Shown piece after piece: positions 18,011 through 27,593 of a stretch of DNA of 62,896 nt (the stretch's first letter is position 1; every line of letters begins with the position of its first letter). The notes beneath the pieces were generated by a model, which saw only the letters and a program-made list of their open reading frames with translations, searched no databases and was not told the origin of the DNA. The stretch is taken from contig CAJAPZ010000175.1 of assembly GCA_903943955.1 (NCBI GenBank), positions 1 through 62,896 on the forward strand. The letters are read 5' to 3'. Source of the DNA: an uncultured Actinomycetes bacterium (GTDB taxonomy: Bacteria; Actinomycetota; Thermoleophilia; Miltoncostaeales; Miltoncostaeaceae). A program made the position numbers and the translations under genes.

Positions 18011-18831
18011 CGGCGCATCCTCACCGAGGCCCATCCATCCTCCTCGAGCCTCCGAACCTCGTGTAGGCCCAGAGGAGCGAACGCCGCCACGGCCTCGTCC
18101 ACCTCGTACACGCGCAAGCCACTCGCCACGAGATGATCCGGGGCCTGCCCCTCGAGGGCCCCGGCGAGAATGCGCAGGACCTCGAGCGTGAGGTTTGCGA
18201 GCACGATGGGCGCATACGGCAGCGGATCGGTGCCGATGCGCATCTCGTGCACCGCGAGATGCACCATGTTGGCCCGCGCCCCGGCACGAGCGGCCCGTAC
18301 GGCGTGGGGGTCGTGGTCAATCGCGACGATCGGACCAAACCCCAGCCGGGCGGCGGCAATGGACAGCACGCCGGTGCCACAGCCAGCATCAAGGGTCGCG
18401 CCCGGTGGCACCTCGGCCAGCAGTTGGAGGGTCGTGCGCGTGGTGGGGTGCTGTCCGGTGCCAAAGGCCATTCCGGGGTCGATCACCACATCCAGCATGC
18501 CCGGCGCCGCAGGCACCCATGGCGGGCGCACTCGAATGTGCCCTGCCACCACCGGTTGATGGAAGTCCCGCAGCGCACTGCGCCAGGCATCCGACTCCAC
18601 CTGCTCATGCACCTCGGCGGTGATCCCGGCGTTTGCGAGCGCCGCGCGCAGGGCACCAGCCCCGGGATTGGTGACCCCCGGAGCCCACAGGTCGAGCACC
18701 ACGACGCCATCGATCGGATCGCCCTGGCGGCACCCACCGCCTGTGAGCGCGCAGCCCTCGGCGATGGCCAGGTCCGTGTCGGCTTCGGCCACCCGGACCG
18801 TCAGCCGCACCAGACGATCAGCGGAAGGCAT
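18007..18831 (-). CDS. prmA: Ribosomal protein L11 methyltransferase
   Basis: SAM-dependent trimethylation of L11. It has 274 residues; the N-terminal L11-binding part is followed by the Rossmann methyltransferase with DPGMAFGTGQHPTTR, LDAGCGTGVLSIAAA, VAIDHDPHAV and ANLTLEVLRIL. ATG at 18831 overlaps the end of dnaJ by 14 nt. The frame is open further upstream only within dnaJ. It lies in the heat-shock/rRNA-modification operon between dnaJ and rsmE, as in other Gram-positives. Confidence 0.94.
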   Translation of the reverse strand: MPSADRLVRLTVRVAEADTDLAIAEGCALTGGGCRQGDPIDGVVVLDLWAPGVTNPGAGALRAALANAGITAEVHEQVESDAWRSALRDFHQPVVAGHIRVRPPWVPAAPGMLDVVIDPGMAFGTGQHPTTRTTLQLLAEVPPGATLDAGCGTGVLSIAAARLGFGPIVAIDHDPHAVRAARAGARANMVHLAVHEMRIGTDPLPYAPIVLANLTLEVLRILAGALEGQAPDHLVASGLRVYEVDEAVAAFAPLGLHEVRRLEEDGWASVRMRR

Positions 18832-19939
18832 GCCGGAGGCGGCCGAAGAACCCCTCGTCGTCGCCATCGTCACCCGACTCGGCGAGATGTTCAGCCAGCG
18901 GGCGAAGCGCCTCCCGCCCCTCATCGGATGTGATGCGCGGAATGCGCACGTCCACGACGACCACCTGATCGCCGTGGCCGCGGCCCTGCACCTGCGGAAA
19001 TCCCTTGTCCTTCAGCCGGATCTGCTCGCCGGGCTGCACGCCCGCGCGCAGATCCACCTCGCGCTCGCCCTCGATGGTCGGCACCGTCACCGTGGTACCC
19101 ACCATGGCATCGGTGGCGCTGATGTGGGCCTCGCAGATGATGTCCAGATCGTCGCGGATAAAGCGGTCGTCAGACATCACCTTCACCTCGACGTACAGGT
19201 CGCCCGCTGGCGCGCCCCGCTCGCCCGCACCGCCACGCCCTGACATGCGAATGCGCTGCCCTGCCGCGATGCCAGCAGGAATACGCACCGACACCTTGGA
19301 CCGCGCGCGCACACGCCCGCGGCCGCGGCAATCGCCGCAGGGGTCGGTGATGTGCAGGCCCGATCCGCTGCACGCCGGGCAGGTCCGCGCGCGGGCGAAC
19401 TGGCCGAGCGGCCCGTTCAACACCTGGCGTACCTGTCCATTGCCCTCACAGGTGGTGCAGGTGGTGGGGCTGCTGCCGGGCGTCGCGCCTGACCCGTCGC
19501 ACACCGCGCACTCCTGCACGCGCTCCACCGACACCTCCTGCTCCACACCGGTGGCCGATTCGACAAACGACACCGACGTGCCCACCAGAATGTCGTCACC
19601 GGCCTGCGCGCCCGCTGCACCGCCACCGAATGGGTCGCCGCCGAAGAAGGCGCCGAAGATGTCCTGAAACGACCCGAAGTCCTGCGCGCCACCGCCACCG
19701 CCGCTCGCACCACGCACGCCCTGATGCCCGAATCGGTCGTACCGGGCGCGCTGGTCGGGGTCGGAGAGCACCTCGTACGCCTCGGCCACCTCTTTAAACC
19801 GTGCCTCAGCTGTGGGGTCATCGTGGTTTACATCCGGGTGCAGCTCGCGGGCAAGCCGGCGGAATGCCGACTTCAGATCCCGATCGGAGGCATCCCGGGA
19901 CACCCCGAGGATCTCGTAATAGTCACGCGTCGTCGGCAA
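18818..19939 (-). CDS. dnaJ: Chaperone DnaJ
   Basis: Hsp40 co-chaperone for DnaK. It has 373 residues: a J domain with YYEILGVSRDASDRDLKSAFRR motif elements and HPD (LHPDVNH), a G/F-rich linker, four zinc motifs (CAVCDGSG, CTTCEGNG, CPACSGSG, CGDCRGRG) and the C-terminal substrate-binding domains. The start is TTG at 19939, giving MPTTRDYYE, 1 nt after the stop of the preceding hypothetical gene. It is in the hrcA operon, the usual place for a second DnaJ in actinobacteria. DnaK and GrpE are not in the window. Confidence 0.96.
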   Translation of the reverse strand: MPTTRDYYEILGVSRDASDRDLKSAFRRLARELHPDVNHDDPTAEARFKEVAEAYEVLSDPDQRARYDRFGHQGVRGASGGGGGAQDFGSFQDIFGAFFGGDPFGGGAAGAQAGDDILVGTSVSFVESATGVEQEVSVERVQECAVCDGSGATPGSSPTTCTTCEGNGQVRQVLNGPLGQFARARTCPACSGSGLHITDPCGDCRGRGRVRARSKVSVRIPAGIAAGQRIRMSGRGGAGERGAPAGDLYVEVKVMSDDRFIRDDLDIICEAHISATDAMVGTTVTVPTIEGEREVDLRAGVQPGEQIRLKDKGFPQVQGRGHGDQVVVVDVRIPRITSDEGREALRPLAEHLAESGDDGDDEGFFGRLRHAFR

Positions 19940-19940
19940 C

Positions 19941-20612
19941 CTAGTGCCCGTGCGACCCTTCGGAATCGTCGTCTGAGTGCTCTTCGGGATGCGTGGCCAG
20001 ATTGGCCTGTGCCGACTCCACGAGCGCCTGCGCCTCCTCGAGCGTGGTCGATTCCAGCAGCAGGCGGGCAAGGCTCCGTGCGTCACGGGCGGCCAGGTGA
20101 TCGACCGCCCCCTGCTCCACCCAGAAGGGAGCCGAATCGGGGTCCTGTCGCAGCATCTCCACCGCCTGGTGACCACAGTCGAGCGTGTAGGTGGCGATGG
20201 CCCAGCGGGTGGACGACGGCGCGTCGTCGGGCCCCCAGGGCACGAGCGGCGTCGAGCGCACCCCGCCTGGTTCCACAACCACCGATGACAGATCGATGTC
20301 GCGCCACTCCAGGTCAACCGGCACGCGCAGGTCAAACAGCAGATCCTCAGCCTGCTCGGGCTGCCCCTCGTTGCTGGCGATAACGGCGGCCACCCAGTGC
20401 GCCTCGGCAAATGTGAGGCCCGAGAACACGTCGGTCTCCTCCGACACCGGGTCGAACACCGAGTCAGGATCGGTGCTCACACCAACGGCGTACTCCTCGG
20501 GTCCATAGGCGCCGGCCTCGATGCGTGCGAGCACGCGTACTGCCGCGCGACCCTCCTCGCCGATGGGTCGTCGCCAGACCTCAAGGATCTCGAAACGCGG
20601 ATCGTCAGTCAC
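19941..20612 (-). CDS. Conserved-looking hypothetical protein between hrcA and dnaJ
   Basis: No family recognised. The 223 residues are acidic and apparently cytoplasmic, with no signal or membrane segment. The N-terminus (FEILEVWRRPIGEEGRAAVRV) and middle (TFAEAHWVAAVIASNEGQPEQAEDLLFDL) look like compact folded regions. The tail is Glu/Asp/His-rich (HPEEHSDDDSEGSHGH) and could bind metal. ATG overlaps the hrcA stop as ATGA, and dnaJ follows after 1 nt, so it is firmly inside the heat-shock operon. A proteostasis-related role is only a positional guess. Confidence 0.75.
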   Translation of the reverse strand: MTDDPRFEILEVWRRPIGEEGRAAVRVLARIEAGAYGPEEYAVGVSTDPDSVFDPVSEETDVFSGLTFAEAHWVAAVIASNEGQPEQAEDLLFDLRVPVDLEWRDIDLSSVVVEPGGVRSTPLVPWGPDDAPSSTRWAIATYTLDCGHQAVEMLRQDPDSAPFWVEQGAVDHLAARDARSLARLLLESTTLEEAQALVESAQANLATHPEEHSDDDSEGSHGH

Positions 20613-21664
20613 CCGTACACGTCCTCCACATAGGACGACAGCGCACGAGATGCCTCGCGCACAGTCGTTATCGCAAGGGCGTAGTCCATGCGGACCGGAC
20701 CGATGAGAGACACCGTGCCCAGATCACCCCGTGCGGGACCGTAGCCCGCCGCGACGATGGACACACCTGAGAACCCTGTCGGGAGTTCCGATCCAATGCG
20801 CAAATAAGTGCGCCCCGTGCCATCAATTGCATTTCGCAGCACGGCCAGGAGCACGTAGCGCTCCTCAAGCGCACGCATGAGACCATCGATCTCGTTGATC
20901 TCACCGCGGCGCTGCTCGGTGAGCACCCGCGACTGCCCTGAGACGTACACCGCCCGCTCCTCCTCCATCTCCAAAAGCGCCGGGGCAATGGCTCGTAGGA
21001 ATCCCATCTCCGAAACCCCGAGCGAGGGATCGGCGAGCCGGCTCGCGATGGTGCGGCCACCGATGGGGAGCCCCTCGGCACGATCGTTGAGAAATGCCGC
21101 GGCCCAATCGGCCAGCCCCGGATCCACCGGGTGGTCGAAGGCGAACAGACGCTTGCTCACATCGCCGGTTGACGTGATGACCACCACGGTCACCAGATTT
21201 GGCTGCAGTACGAGCACCTCGATGTGGCGCACGGTGGCTGATGCAACAGGCGGCCCGGTGACCACGCTCATGAGGTCGGTGACCTCCGAGATGGCCTCAC
21301 TCAGGCGTCGCATCGTCTGGTCTACCTCCACGTGCACCAGATCCTGGGCGATGGCGGCATCAACAGCGGCACGCGGTGCCGGCAGCGATCCCTTCGGAAG
21401 CAGTTGATCCACGTAGTAGCGGTAGCCCACGTCGGTGGGCACCCGGCCGGCCGAGGTGTGCGGGTGCTTGAGGTAGCCCAGATCCTCCAGCCGGTGGAGC
21501 TCGTAGCGGATCGTGGACGACGCCCATTCGAGATCGCCATTCCCGGCAATGTGCTTACTGCCCACCGGCTGGCCGCTGGTGATGTGACTCTCCACCACCG
21601 CCCGCAGGACCTCCTCCTGGCGAGAGGTCAGCGGCGGCTGGATGGCGTTGGTGGTATCGGTCAT
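20609..21664 (-). CDS. hrcA: Heat-inducible transcription repressor HrcA
   Basis: Represses chaperone genes by binding CIRCE inverted repeats. It has 351 residues: an N-terminal winged helix (SRQEEVLRAVVESHITSGQPVGSK..TIRYELHRLEDLGYLKHPHTSAGRVPTDVGYRYYVD elements), then the GAF-like domain. ATG overlaps the hemW stop as ATGA. I looked for a CIRCE element (TTAGCACTC-N9-GAGTGCTAA) near this gene and dnaJ and saw none, so the regulated promoters are probably elsewhere. Confidence 0.95.
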   Translation of the reverse strand: MTDTTNAIQPPLTSRQEEVLRAVVESHITSGQPVGSKHIAGNGDLEWASSTIRYELHRLEDLGYLKHPHTSAGRVPTDVGYRYYVDQLLPKGSLPAPRAAVDAAIAQDLVHVEVDQTMRRLSEAISEVTDLMSVVTGPPVASATVRHIEVLVLQPNLVTVVVITSTGDVSKRLFAFDHPVDPGLADWAAAFLNDRAEGLPIGGRTIASRLADPSLGVSEMGFLRAIAPALLEMEEERAVYVSGQSRVLTEQRRGEINEIDGLMRALEERYVLLAVLRNAIDGTGRTYLRIGSELPTGFSGVSIVAAGYGPARGDLGTVSLIGPVRMDYALAITTVREASRALSSYVEDVYG

Positions 21665-22776
21665 GCGAAGTCCATGAGTTTCTGCACAACTGCATTCTGA
21701 AGCAGGCGCCCACGGCGCGTAAGGCGCACGGTCCCGGGGGCGGTCTCGATAAGCCCCTCAGCCTCGAGCATCACCAGCGCCGCCGGGCGATCGGGAGGGC
21801 CGGCCCACGCCACATCAAGATCGGCATCCACCCGGGTGCCCAGCATCCAGCGCTCCCGGCGGCGCGTATCGGCGTCGAGCTCCTCGTGGGTTCGCACAGG
21901 CGCGTCTCCCGCCGCCAGTGCGACCGTGTAGCGATCAATCCCCGGAGCATTGCGCCACCGCCGCGGTGCGATGGTGCTCACCGCTCCCACGCCAATCCCC
22001 AGGTAGTCGCTTGCCGCCCAGTAGGCGAGGCTGTGCCGGCATTCGGCTCCAGGGCGGGCGAAGTTCGCCAGTTCGTACCAGCGGTAGCCGGCGGCTTCCA
22101 GACCATCAACCGCCGCGAGATAGAGGTCAGTGGCCATGTCCTCATCTGGCGGCGCCAGGTTGCCGCGCGCAATTGCGCTCCCCTCTTTGAACTCCAACTC
22201 GTACCACGACACGTGATCGGGCGCGGCGTCGCTGACCCACTCCAGATCGGCCGCGAGGTCGTCGGGCGACTGCCCGGGCACGGCGAGGATGAGATCCACC
22301 GACAGTGCGCCGATCCCGGCCGCGCGCGCAAGAGCCACGGCCCGCGCCGCGTCGTCGGGCGTGGCACGGCGGTCGAGTACTCCCAGCAGATGCGGACGCG
22401 ACGACTGCACCCCGAGCGACAGGCGCGTGACCCCGCCATTCACGATGGCGTCCAGCAAGGCCTCATCCACGGTCTCGGGGTTGGCCTCCATGCTCACCTC
22501 GGCACCCGGTGCGAGCAGGGGACCGATGGCGGCGAGCAGCTTCGCCAGGCGGTCGGCGCCCATCAGCGACGGCGTGCCACCGCCCAGGTACACCGTGTCG
22601 AGCGGTCCGAGCACCACTCGCTCGCGCTCCAACTCCATCAGCAGCGCATCGAGGTAGGCATCGCGCTGGTGCTCCTGCCCCACCTCCACCACGAACGCGC
22701 AATACCCACAACGCGACGCGCAGAACGGCAGGTGCACGTACAGGTGCGCGACCCCGTCGGGATCGCTCAGCATCAT
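21661..22776 (-). CDS. hemW: Radical SAM haem chaperone HemW
   Basis: HemN-like protein that binds haem and a 4Fe-4S cluster rather than oxidising coproporphyrinogen. It has 371 residues with YVHLPFCASRCGYC (CX3CX2C cluster motif), YLGGGTPSLM, SMEANPETV, RLSLGVQS and VDLILAVPGQ. ATG at 22776, followed by a second ATG, lies 2 nt after the lepA stop. The frame is open upstream only inside lepA. lepA-hemW-hrcA order is typical of Gram-positives. Confidence 0.93.
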   Translation of the reverse strand: MMLSDPDGVAHLYVHLPFCASRCGYCAFVVEVGQEHQRDAYLDALLMELERERVVLGPLDTVYLGGGTPSLMGADRLAKLLAAIGPLLAPGAEVSMEANPETVDEALLDAIVNGGVTRLSLGVQSSRPHLLGVLDRRATPDDAARAVALARAAGIGALSVDLILAVPGQSPDDLAADLEWVSDAAPDHVSWYELEFKEGSAIARGNLAPPDEDMATDLYLAAVDGLEAAGYRWYELANFARPGAECRHSLAYWAASDYLGIGVGAVSTIAPRRWRNAPGIDRYTVALAAGDAPVRTHEELDADTRRRERWMLGTRVDADLDVAWAGPPDRPAALVMLEAEGLIETAPGTVRLTRRGRLLQNAVVQKLMDFA

Positions 22777-22778
22777 TA

Positions 22779-24581
22779 CTAGGAGTTCTCGTCGAGCTGC
22801 AGCACAGCGAGAAAGGCCTCCTGCGGCACCTCGACATTTCCCACATGCTTCATGCGCTTCTTCCCGTCCTTCTGCTTCTCGAGCAGTTTGCGCTTTCGGC
22901 TGATGTCGCCGCCGTAGCACTTGGCGAGCACATCCTTGCGCTTGGCCTTCACCGTCTCGCGGGCGATGATCTTGCCGCCGATGGCGGCCTGCACCGGCAC
23001 CTCAAACATCTGGCGCGGGATCGTCGCCTTCAGGCGCTCCACGAGGCCCTTGCCGCGTGCGAACGCACTGTCGCGGTGCACGATCATCGACAGGGCGTCA
23101 ACCGGCTCGCCAGCCAGCAGAATGTCGAGCTTCACCAACGCACCCACGCGCCCCTCGATCATCTCGTAATCCAGTGAGGCGTAGCCACGCGTGCGCGACT
23201 TCAGCTGGTCGTAGAAGTCGAGCACGATCTCGGCCAGCGGCATGTCGTACACCACCTGCTGGCGATTCTCGATGGGGGTCATGGTCACGAAGTTGCCGCG
23301 CCGGTCCTGGCACAGACCCATTACGGCGCCCACGTGGTCCTGCGGCACAAGCACCGTGCAACGCACGTACGGCTCCTCGATCTGCTCGATGTGATTGGGG
23401 CTCGGCAGGTCCACCGGCGATCGCACGGCCACGACCTCGCCCGTTGTCGTGGTGACTTCGTACTGCACGTTGGGCGTGGTGGTGATCAGGTTGAGGTCGT
23501 ACTCGCGCTCGAGGCGCTCGCGAATGATGTCCATGTGCAGCAGGCCGAGGAACCCGCAGCGGAACCCGAAGCCGAGTGCCTGTGAGGTCTCGGGCTCCCA
23601 CACGAGTGAGGCATCGTTGAGCGAGAGCTTCTCAAGAGCGTCGCGGAGCCCCGGATAGTCATCGCTGTCCACCGGGAACAGGCCGCAGAAGACCATCGGC
23701 TTGGCCTCGCGGTACCCCGGCAGCGCCTCGGTGGCGGGAGCGGCGGCCACCGTGATGGTGTCGCCCACGCGGAGTTCGTGCAGGCTCTTCAGCCCCGTGA
23801 CGATGTATCCGCTCTCCCCTGCCGACAGACGCGCGATGGGGGTCATCACGGGTGACATCACGCCAACCTCCTCGGCGTCGAAGTCGCTTGCCGTGGCCAT
23901 GGCGCGCAGCTTGGTGCCGCCCGTCAGATACCCGTCCATCACGCGCACGAACGCCACCACGCCGCGGTACTGGTCGTACACCGAGTCAAACACGAGGGCA
24001 CGGGTGGGGGCATCGGGATTACCGCGCGGCGGCGGCATACGGGTGACGATGGCCTCGAGCACCTCCTTCACCCCCTGGCCGGTCTTGGCCGAGATGCGCA
24101 GCACGTTCTCGGGGTCGTCGCCGATCAGGTCGGCCAGCGCCCTCGCGTGCAGGTCGGGGTCGGCGGCGGGCAGGTCGATCTTGTTGAGCACCGGGACCAG
24201 TTCAAGATCCCCTTCAATCGCCAGATACGCGTTGGCCAGCGTCTGGGCCTCGATGCCCTGGCTGGCGTCCACCACCAAGAGCGCGCCCTCGCACGCCGCC
24301 AGGCTGCGCGAGACCTCATACGAGAAGTCCACGTGTCCGGGCGTGTCGATGAGGTTGATCTGGTAGGTCTCGCCGTCGTCGGCGGTGTACATCACCCTCA
24401 CGGCCTGCGCCTTGATGGTGATGCCCCGCTCGCGCTCCAGATCCATCGAGTCGAGTATCTGCGCCCGCATGTCGCGGTCGCTCACCGCCCCGGTGATCTG
24501 CAGGATGCGATCGGCCAATGTCGACTTGCCATGGTCGATGTGGGCGATGATCGAGAAGTTCCGGATATGCGATTGATCCAC
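22779..24581 (-). CDS. lepA: Elongation factor 4 (LepA)
   Basis: Ribosome-associated GTPase affecting initiation and elongation. It has 600 residues. The GTPase part has [13 protein letters not shown], the switch [24 protein letters not shown] and NKIDLP. Domains II, III and V follow, with the LepA-specific C-terminal end ([24 protein letters not shown]). GTG at 24581 gives [18 protein letters not shown]. It follows murJ by 10 nt. G motifs here are fully canonical, unlike in era and obgE of this window. Confidence 0.97.
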   Translation of the reverse strand: MDQSHIRNFSIIAHIDHGKSTLADRILQITGAVSDRDMRAQILDSMDLERERGITIKAQAVRVMYTADDGETYQINLIDTPGHVDFSYEVSRSLAACEGALLVVDASQGIEAQTLANAYLAIEGDLELVPVLNKIDLPAADPDLHARALADLIGDDPENVLRISAKTGQGVKEVLEAIVTRMPPPRGNPDAPTRALVFDSVYDQYRGVVAFVRVMDGYLTGGTKLRAMATASDFDAEEVGVMSPVMTPIARLSAGESGYIVTGLKSLHELRVGDTITVAAAPATEALPGYREAKPMVFCGLFPVDSDDYPGLRDALEKLSLNDASLVWEPETSQALGFGFRCGFLGLLHMDIIRERLEREYDLNLITTTPNVQYEVTTTTGEVVAVRSPVDLPSPNHIEQIEEPYVRCTVLVPQDHVGAVMGLCQDRRGNFVTMTPIENRQQVVYDMPLAEIVLDFYDQLKSRTRGYASLDYEMIEGRVGALVKLDILLAGEPVDALSMIVHRDSAFARGKGLVERLKATIPRQMFEVPVQAAIGGKIIARETVKAKRKDVLAKCYGGDISRKRKLLEKQKDGKKRMKHVGNVEVPQEAFLAVLQLDENS

Positions 24582-24591
24582 GCGGGCGACC

Positions 24592-26184
24592 CTATCGCAC
24601 GCCGCGTCGGGCGCTCAGCAGTCGTCGGCCCGCCGCGATCTCGGGCATCCCAAGCGCCTGTGCCGCCGCGAGGAACGCCGCGATGCAGGCGACCCCGGCC
24701 ATTCCCACGCTCACCACCTGCGCGGGGAACGACGTCCCGAGCCAGCCGTCCAGCACGTACCAGGTGGCACGGGCCAGAACCGCAGCCAACCCCGCGGCGA
24801 TCAGCGCCTTGACGAAGCCGTCGGCCACATGGCGCAGGTTCATGCCCCCAGTCCGCTTGCTGAGGAAGTGCAGCAAGAGGGCGAAGGTGACGAACGAGGT
24901 GATGCTGGTGGCGAGTGGGATGCCGCCAATCCCAAACGGCTTGAAGAAGATGGCATCGAGCACCACGTTGAGCAGCACCCCACCGCCGGCGATGAATGTG
25001 GGCAGCCACGGCTGCTGCATGCTGAAGAACGCGCGGATGAGCAGCAGGCTGGCGCCGTTGAACACCAGGCCGATCGTGAAGAAGAAAAGCGCCTCGGACG
25101 TGATGAGCGTGGAGTAGTCGTTAAACGCACCGCGCTCGTACACCAGTCGCACCGCGGGCATGGACAGCATCATGAGAAATGCCGTGGCAGGCAGAAGCAG
25201 GAAGAAGATCTGCCTGAGCCCCGAGTCGACCGCCGTCCGCAGGCCCGGCATGTCGTGCTTGGCGGCCATACGGGAGATGGTGGGAAAGAGCACGGTGGAG
25301 ATGGCGACGCTGAAGATTCCCTGCGGCAGGATGTACAGGCGGAATGCCGCGTCGATTGCGCGCACGGCCTGGTCGCTCACCAGGGTGGCGAAGACCGCGT
25401 CCACCAGGGCGTTGATATTGATGAGCCCGAGCCCCACCGTGACCGGCAGCATGAGAATGAGCACCCGGCGCACCATGTGGTTGCCAAACCCCATGCTGAT
25501 GGGGAATGGCCCGAAGCCCCGCATGTACGGCAGCAGGTAAAGCAGCTGAGCCACGGTGCCCAGCAGGATGCCGATGGCATACACCCAGATGCGCTCGTCG
25601 GATGCCACAAACGGGCTGATGCCCACCAGGCACAGCAGAATCACCGCGTTCCACAGCACGGGAACGAATGCGGTGGGCGTAAACCGCCCTTCGGCCTGCA
25701 GCACGGCGGCCACGATCCCCGTGAGCCCCAGCAGCGGCACGATGGGGAACATCACCTGCGACAGGCTGATGAGGTAATGCTGCAGCGACGAGTCGAGCCC
25801 GGGCGCGAGCAGCGGCATCACCCATGGCGCAGTGAGGATGGCCACCAAGGAGATGGCACTGAGTCCCAGCACGATGACGCTGGACAGCGCGCCCACCAGG
25901 CGACGGGCATCCTGCTTGCGCCCCTGCTCCTGCAGTTGCGTGTAGATGGGCACGAACGCAGCCGAGATGGCCGAATCGGCCACCAGGCTGCGCAACAGAT
26001 TGGGCACCTGGAACGCGATGACGAACGCGTTGATGGCGCCCTGAGTACCGAAGAGTGCAGCAGCCACCACCTCGCGGGCGAGCCCCGCAACGCGGCTGAC
26101 AGCGGTCCAGAATGAGAACACGGCCGTGGACCGGCCGAGGCCACCCTTGGGGCGCCCGTCGGTTCCTTCGGTCGTGTCCGTCAC
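24592..26184 (-). CDS. murJ: Lipid II flippase MurJ/MviN family
   Basis: Polytopic MOP-superfamily protein with about 14 membrane helices, 530 residues, exporting lipid II for peptidoglycan synthesis. Recognisable segments are [48 protein letters not shown] and [25 protein letters not shown] at 26184 is the best start; the frame stays open to 26262, but that part would run into the divergent rpsT leader. It is the first gene of the lepA operon. In many actinobacteria murJ is near the oriC end, so this position is different. Confidence 0.9.
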   Translation of the reverse strand: MTDTTEGTDGRPKGGLGRSTAVFSFWTAVSRVAGLAREVVAAALFGTQGAINAFVIAFQVPNLLRSLVADSAISAAFVPIYTQLQEQGRKQDARRLVGALSSVIVLGLSAISLVAILTAPWVMPLLAPGLDSSLQHYLISLSQVMFPIVPLLGLTGIVAAVLQAEGRFTPTAFVPVLWNAVILLCLVGISPFVASDERIWVYAIGILLGTVAQLLYLLPYMRGFGPFPISMGFGNHMVRRVLILMLPVTVGLGLININALVDAVFATLVSDQAVRAIDAAFRLYILPQGIFSVAISTVLFPTISRMAAKHDMPGLRTAVDSGLRQIFFLLLPATAFLMMLSMPAVRLVYERGAFNDYSTLITSEALFFFTIGLVFNGASLLLIRAFFSMQQPWLPTFIAGGGVLLNVVLDAIFFKPFGIGGIPLATSITSFVTFALLLHFLSKRTGGMNLRHVADGFVKALIAAGLAAVLARATWYVLDGWLGTSFPAQVVSVGMAGVACIAAFLAAAQALGMPEIAAGRRLLSARRGVR

Positions 26185-26214
26185 GCTCGTTCTGTCGCCC
26201 AGGTCATCCGTTGC

Positions 26215-26220
26215 TACGAT
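26215..26220 (+). promoter_or_regulatory. Possible -10 box (TACGAT) for rpsT
   Basis: TACGAT lies 36 nt before the rpsT start in the short gap that also contains the murJ start. A weak TTCTGT (26190-26195), 19 nt upstream, could be the -35. No stronger element is visible. Confidence 0.3.
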
Positions 26221-26255
26221 ACCCGGCCGACCTACAGGAATCGGGAGACCCACGC

Positions 26256-26516
26256 GTGGCAAACATCAAGCAGCAGAAGAAGCGCAACCGGAGATCGCTC
26301 AAGCAGCGCGACACAAACATCCGCTATCGCTCGACCGTCCGTTCGGGAATGAAGCGTCTTACGACTGCCGTCACGGAGGGTGAGAGCATCACTCCGGAGC
26401 AGGCTGCAGAGATGGTGAAGACCATCGATCGTGCGGCCGCCCGCGGTGCACTGCACAAGAACACCGCCGCTCGCCGCAAGGCGCGCGTCGCACGTCTGGT
26501 GACCAGAGCCGTCTAG
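26256..26516 (+). CDS. rpsT: 30S ribosomal protein S20
   Basis: Primary 16S rRNA-binding protein of 86 residues. The sequence ANIKQQKKRNRRSLKQRDTN and the C-terminal GALHKNTAARRKARVARL are typical of S20. The start is GTG at 26256, with GGGAGA about 8 nt upstream; the open frame runs further up but without S20 similarity. It is the only plus-strand gene between 2430 and 33188. It is followed by a strong hairpin that separates it from the convergent holA. Confidence 0.96.
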   Translation: MANIKQQKKRNRRSLKQRDTNIRYRSTVRSGMKRLTTAVTEGESITPEQAAEMVKTIDRAAARGALHKNTAARRKARVARLVTRAV

Positions 26517-26528
26517 CGATACAGGGTC

Positions 26529-26561
26529 GAGCCCCCGGTGCCGAGATGGCATCTGGGGCTC
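26529..26561. terminator. Bidirectional terminator hairpin between rpsT and holA
   Basis: GAGCCCC at 26529-26535 pairs with GGGGCTC at 26555-26561. Inside, GGTGCC pairs with GGCATC through one G-T wobble, giving about 13 paired positions around a GAGAT loop. There is no long T-run on either side, but the position between two convergent stop codons (26516 and 26568) fits termination in both directions. Confidence 0.7.
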
Positions 26562-26567
26562 CCCGGT

Positions 26568-27584
26568 TCACCCCCGGCAGGCACCCAGCAGGTCGCGTAC
26601 GCCGAGTTCCAGCACCATCCGCGCGCCGTCGCCGGACGCCTCGCCGAGGTCCTTCAGCGACGACACCCGTAGATCCAGTTCCAGATCGGCGAGCCGGGCC
26701 ACGCACCACTCACCCGCCCCCGGGCCAAGTTGCCGGGCCTGATCCACGGCCTTCTGCGCCGGATACCCCTTGAGGCCTGCGATGCGCTCAACGTCCGATT
26801 GCGTGGCACCCGGCCCCTGAGCAACGGCGATGCCCCTGAAATGCCGCGCCAGCATGCGCTGGATGACGATGGGCTCGGTGGTCTCGCTTCCACCCGCAAG
26901 GTCGGCAAGCATCGCGTACGCACCTCGGGCATCGGCCTGCACGATCAGATCACCCAGCAGATAGGCCTTTGCCTGCGGGTCAACCACCACAAGCGCGTCG
27001 ACATCGTCCTGGCTCACAGCGGCATCGCCAGCGGCCATCGCCAACTTGGTGGCCTCATTCGCCAGATGGCCGGCGTCCTCACCCGCGCGACCCGCGCGCG
27101 TCACGACCTCGGCGGCCAGCGTCTTGCTGATGCTGCTGCCGTACTTCTTCACCTCGTCCTGGACATACTTGGTGAACCACGCGATGCGCTCTTTCCCAGA
27201 CGCCTTCGCCGGCGGGCCGAACGCCAGCAACTGGCCCGAGGCCTCCACCGCCTTCAGCATCCTCGGTGTGGGTGCACTGTCAGATACAAACGCCAGGCAC
27301 GTCGAGGGCAAGGGGTCATCGAGGTAGTCGATGAGCGGCTCCATGTCAGCCGCCTTCCACTGGTCTGCACGACGCACCAGCACAAGACGTGTGCCGCCAA
27401 ACGACATGGCCTCACATGCCGCGCGCACCTCCAGGGCTGTCACCTCACCGGCTTCAAAGCGCTCGGCCGGCATGCCGCCTTCGGCCTCCACGCGGGCCAC
27501 CAGTCGGCGCAGGGCACGGTCGACCTTGGCCCGGTCCTCGCCGTGAATCCAATAGACGGGCTTCAGTGGTTCGGACTGAGACAC
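26568..27584 (-). CDS. holA: DNA polymerase III subunit delta
   Basis: Clamp-loader delta subunit that opens the sliding clamp. It has 338 residues. Typical features are PVYWIHGEDRAKVDRALRRL at the start, the Rossmann-like AAA+ domain without a Walker A, MSFGGTRLVLVRRADQW, and the C-terminal collar with LARHFRGIAVAQ and LELDLRVSSLKD. It follows comEC by 9 nt in the comEA-comEC-holA arrangement found across actinobacteria and firmicutes. Confidence 0.92.
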   Translation of the reverse strand: MSQSEPLKPVYWIHGEDRAKVDRALRRLVARVEAEGGMPAERFEAGEVTALEVRAACEAMSFGGTRLVLVRRADQWKAADMEPLIDYLDDPLPSTCLAFVSDSAPTPRMLKAVEASGQLLAFGPPAKASGKERIAWFTKYVQDEVKKYGSSISKTLAAEVVTRAGRAGEDAGHLANEATKLAMAAGDAAVSQDDVDALVVVDPQAKAYLLGDLIVQADARGAYAMLADLAGGSETTEPIVIQRMLARHFRGIAVAQGPGATQSDVERIAGLKGYPAQKAVDQARQLGPGAGEWCVARLADLELDLRVSSLKDLGEASGDGARMVLELGVRDLLGACRG

Positions 27585-27593
27585 ATCGTCAGG

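Noticed and set aside
20600-21800. CIRCE operator for HrcA
   Set aside because: Searched around hrcA, hemW and dnaJ for TTAGCACTC-N9-GAGTGCTAA and close variants; none seen.
24829-26115. Long open frame on the plus strand opposite murJ (428 codons)
   Set aside because: Low-complexity His/Gln/Glu-rich product mirroring hydrophobic codons of murJ; no start context and no recognisable domain.
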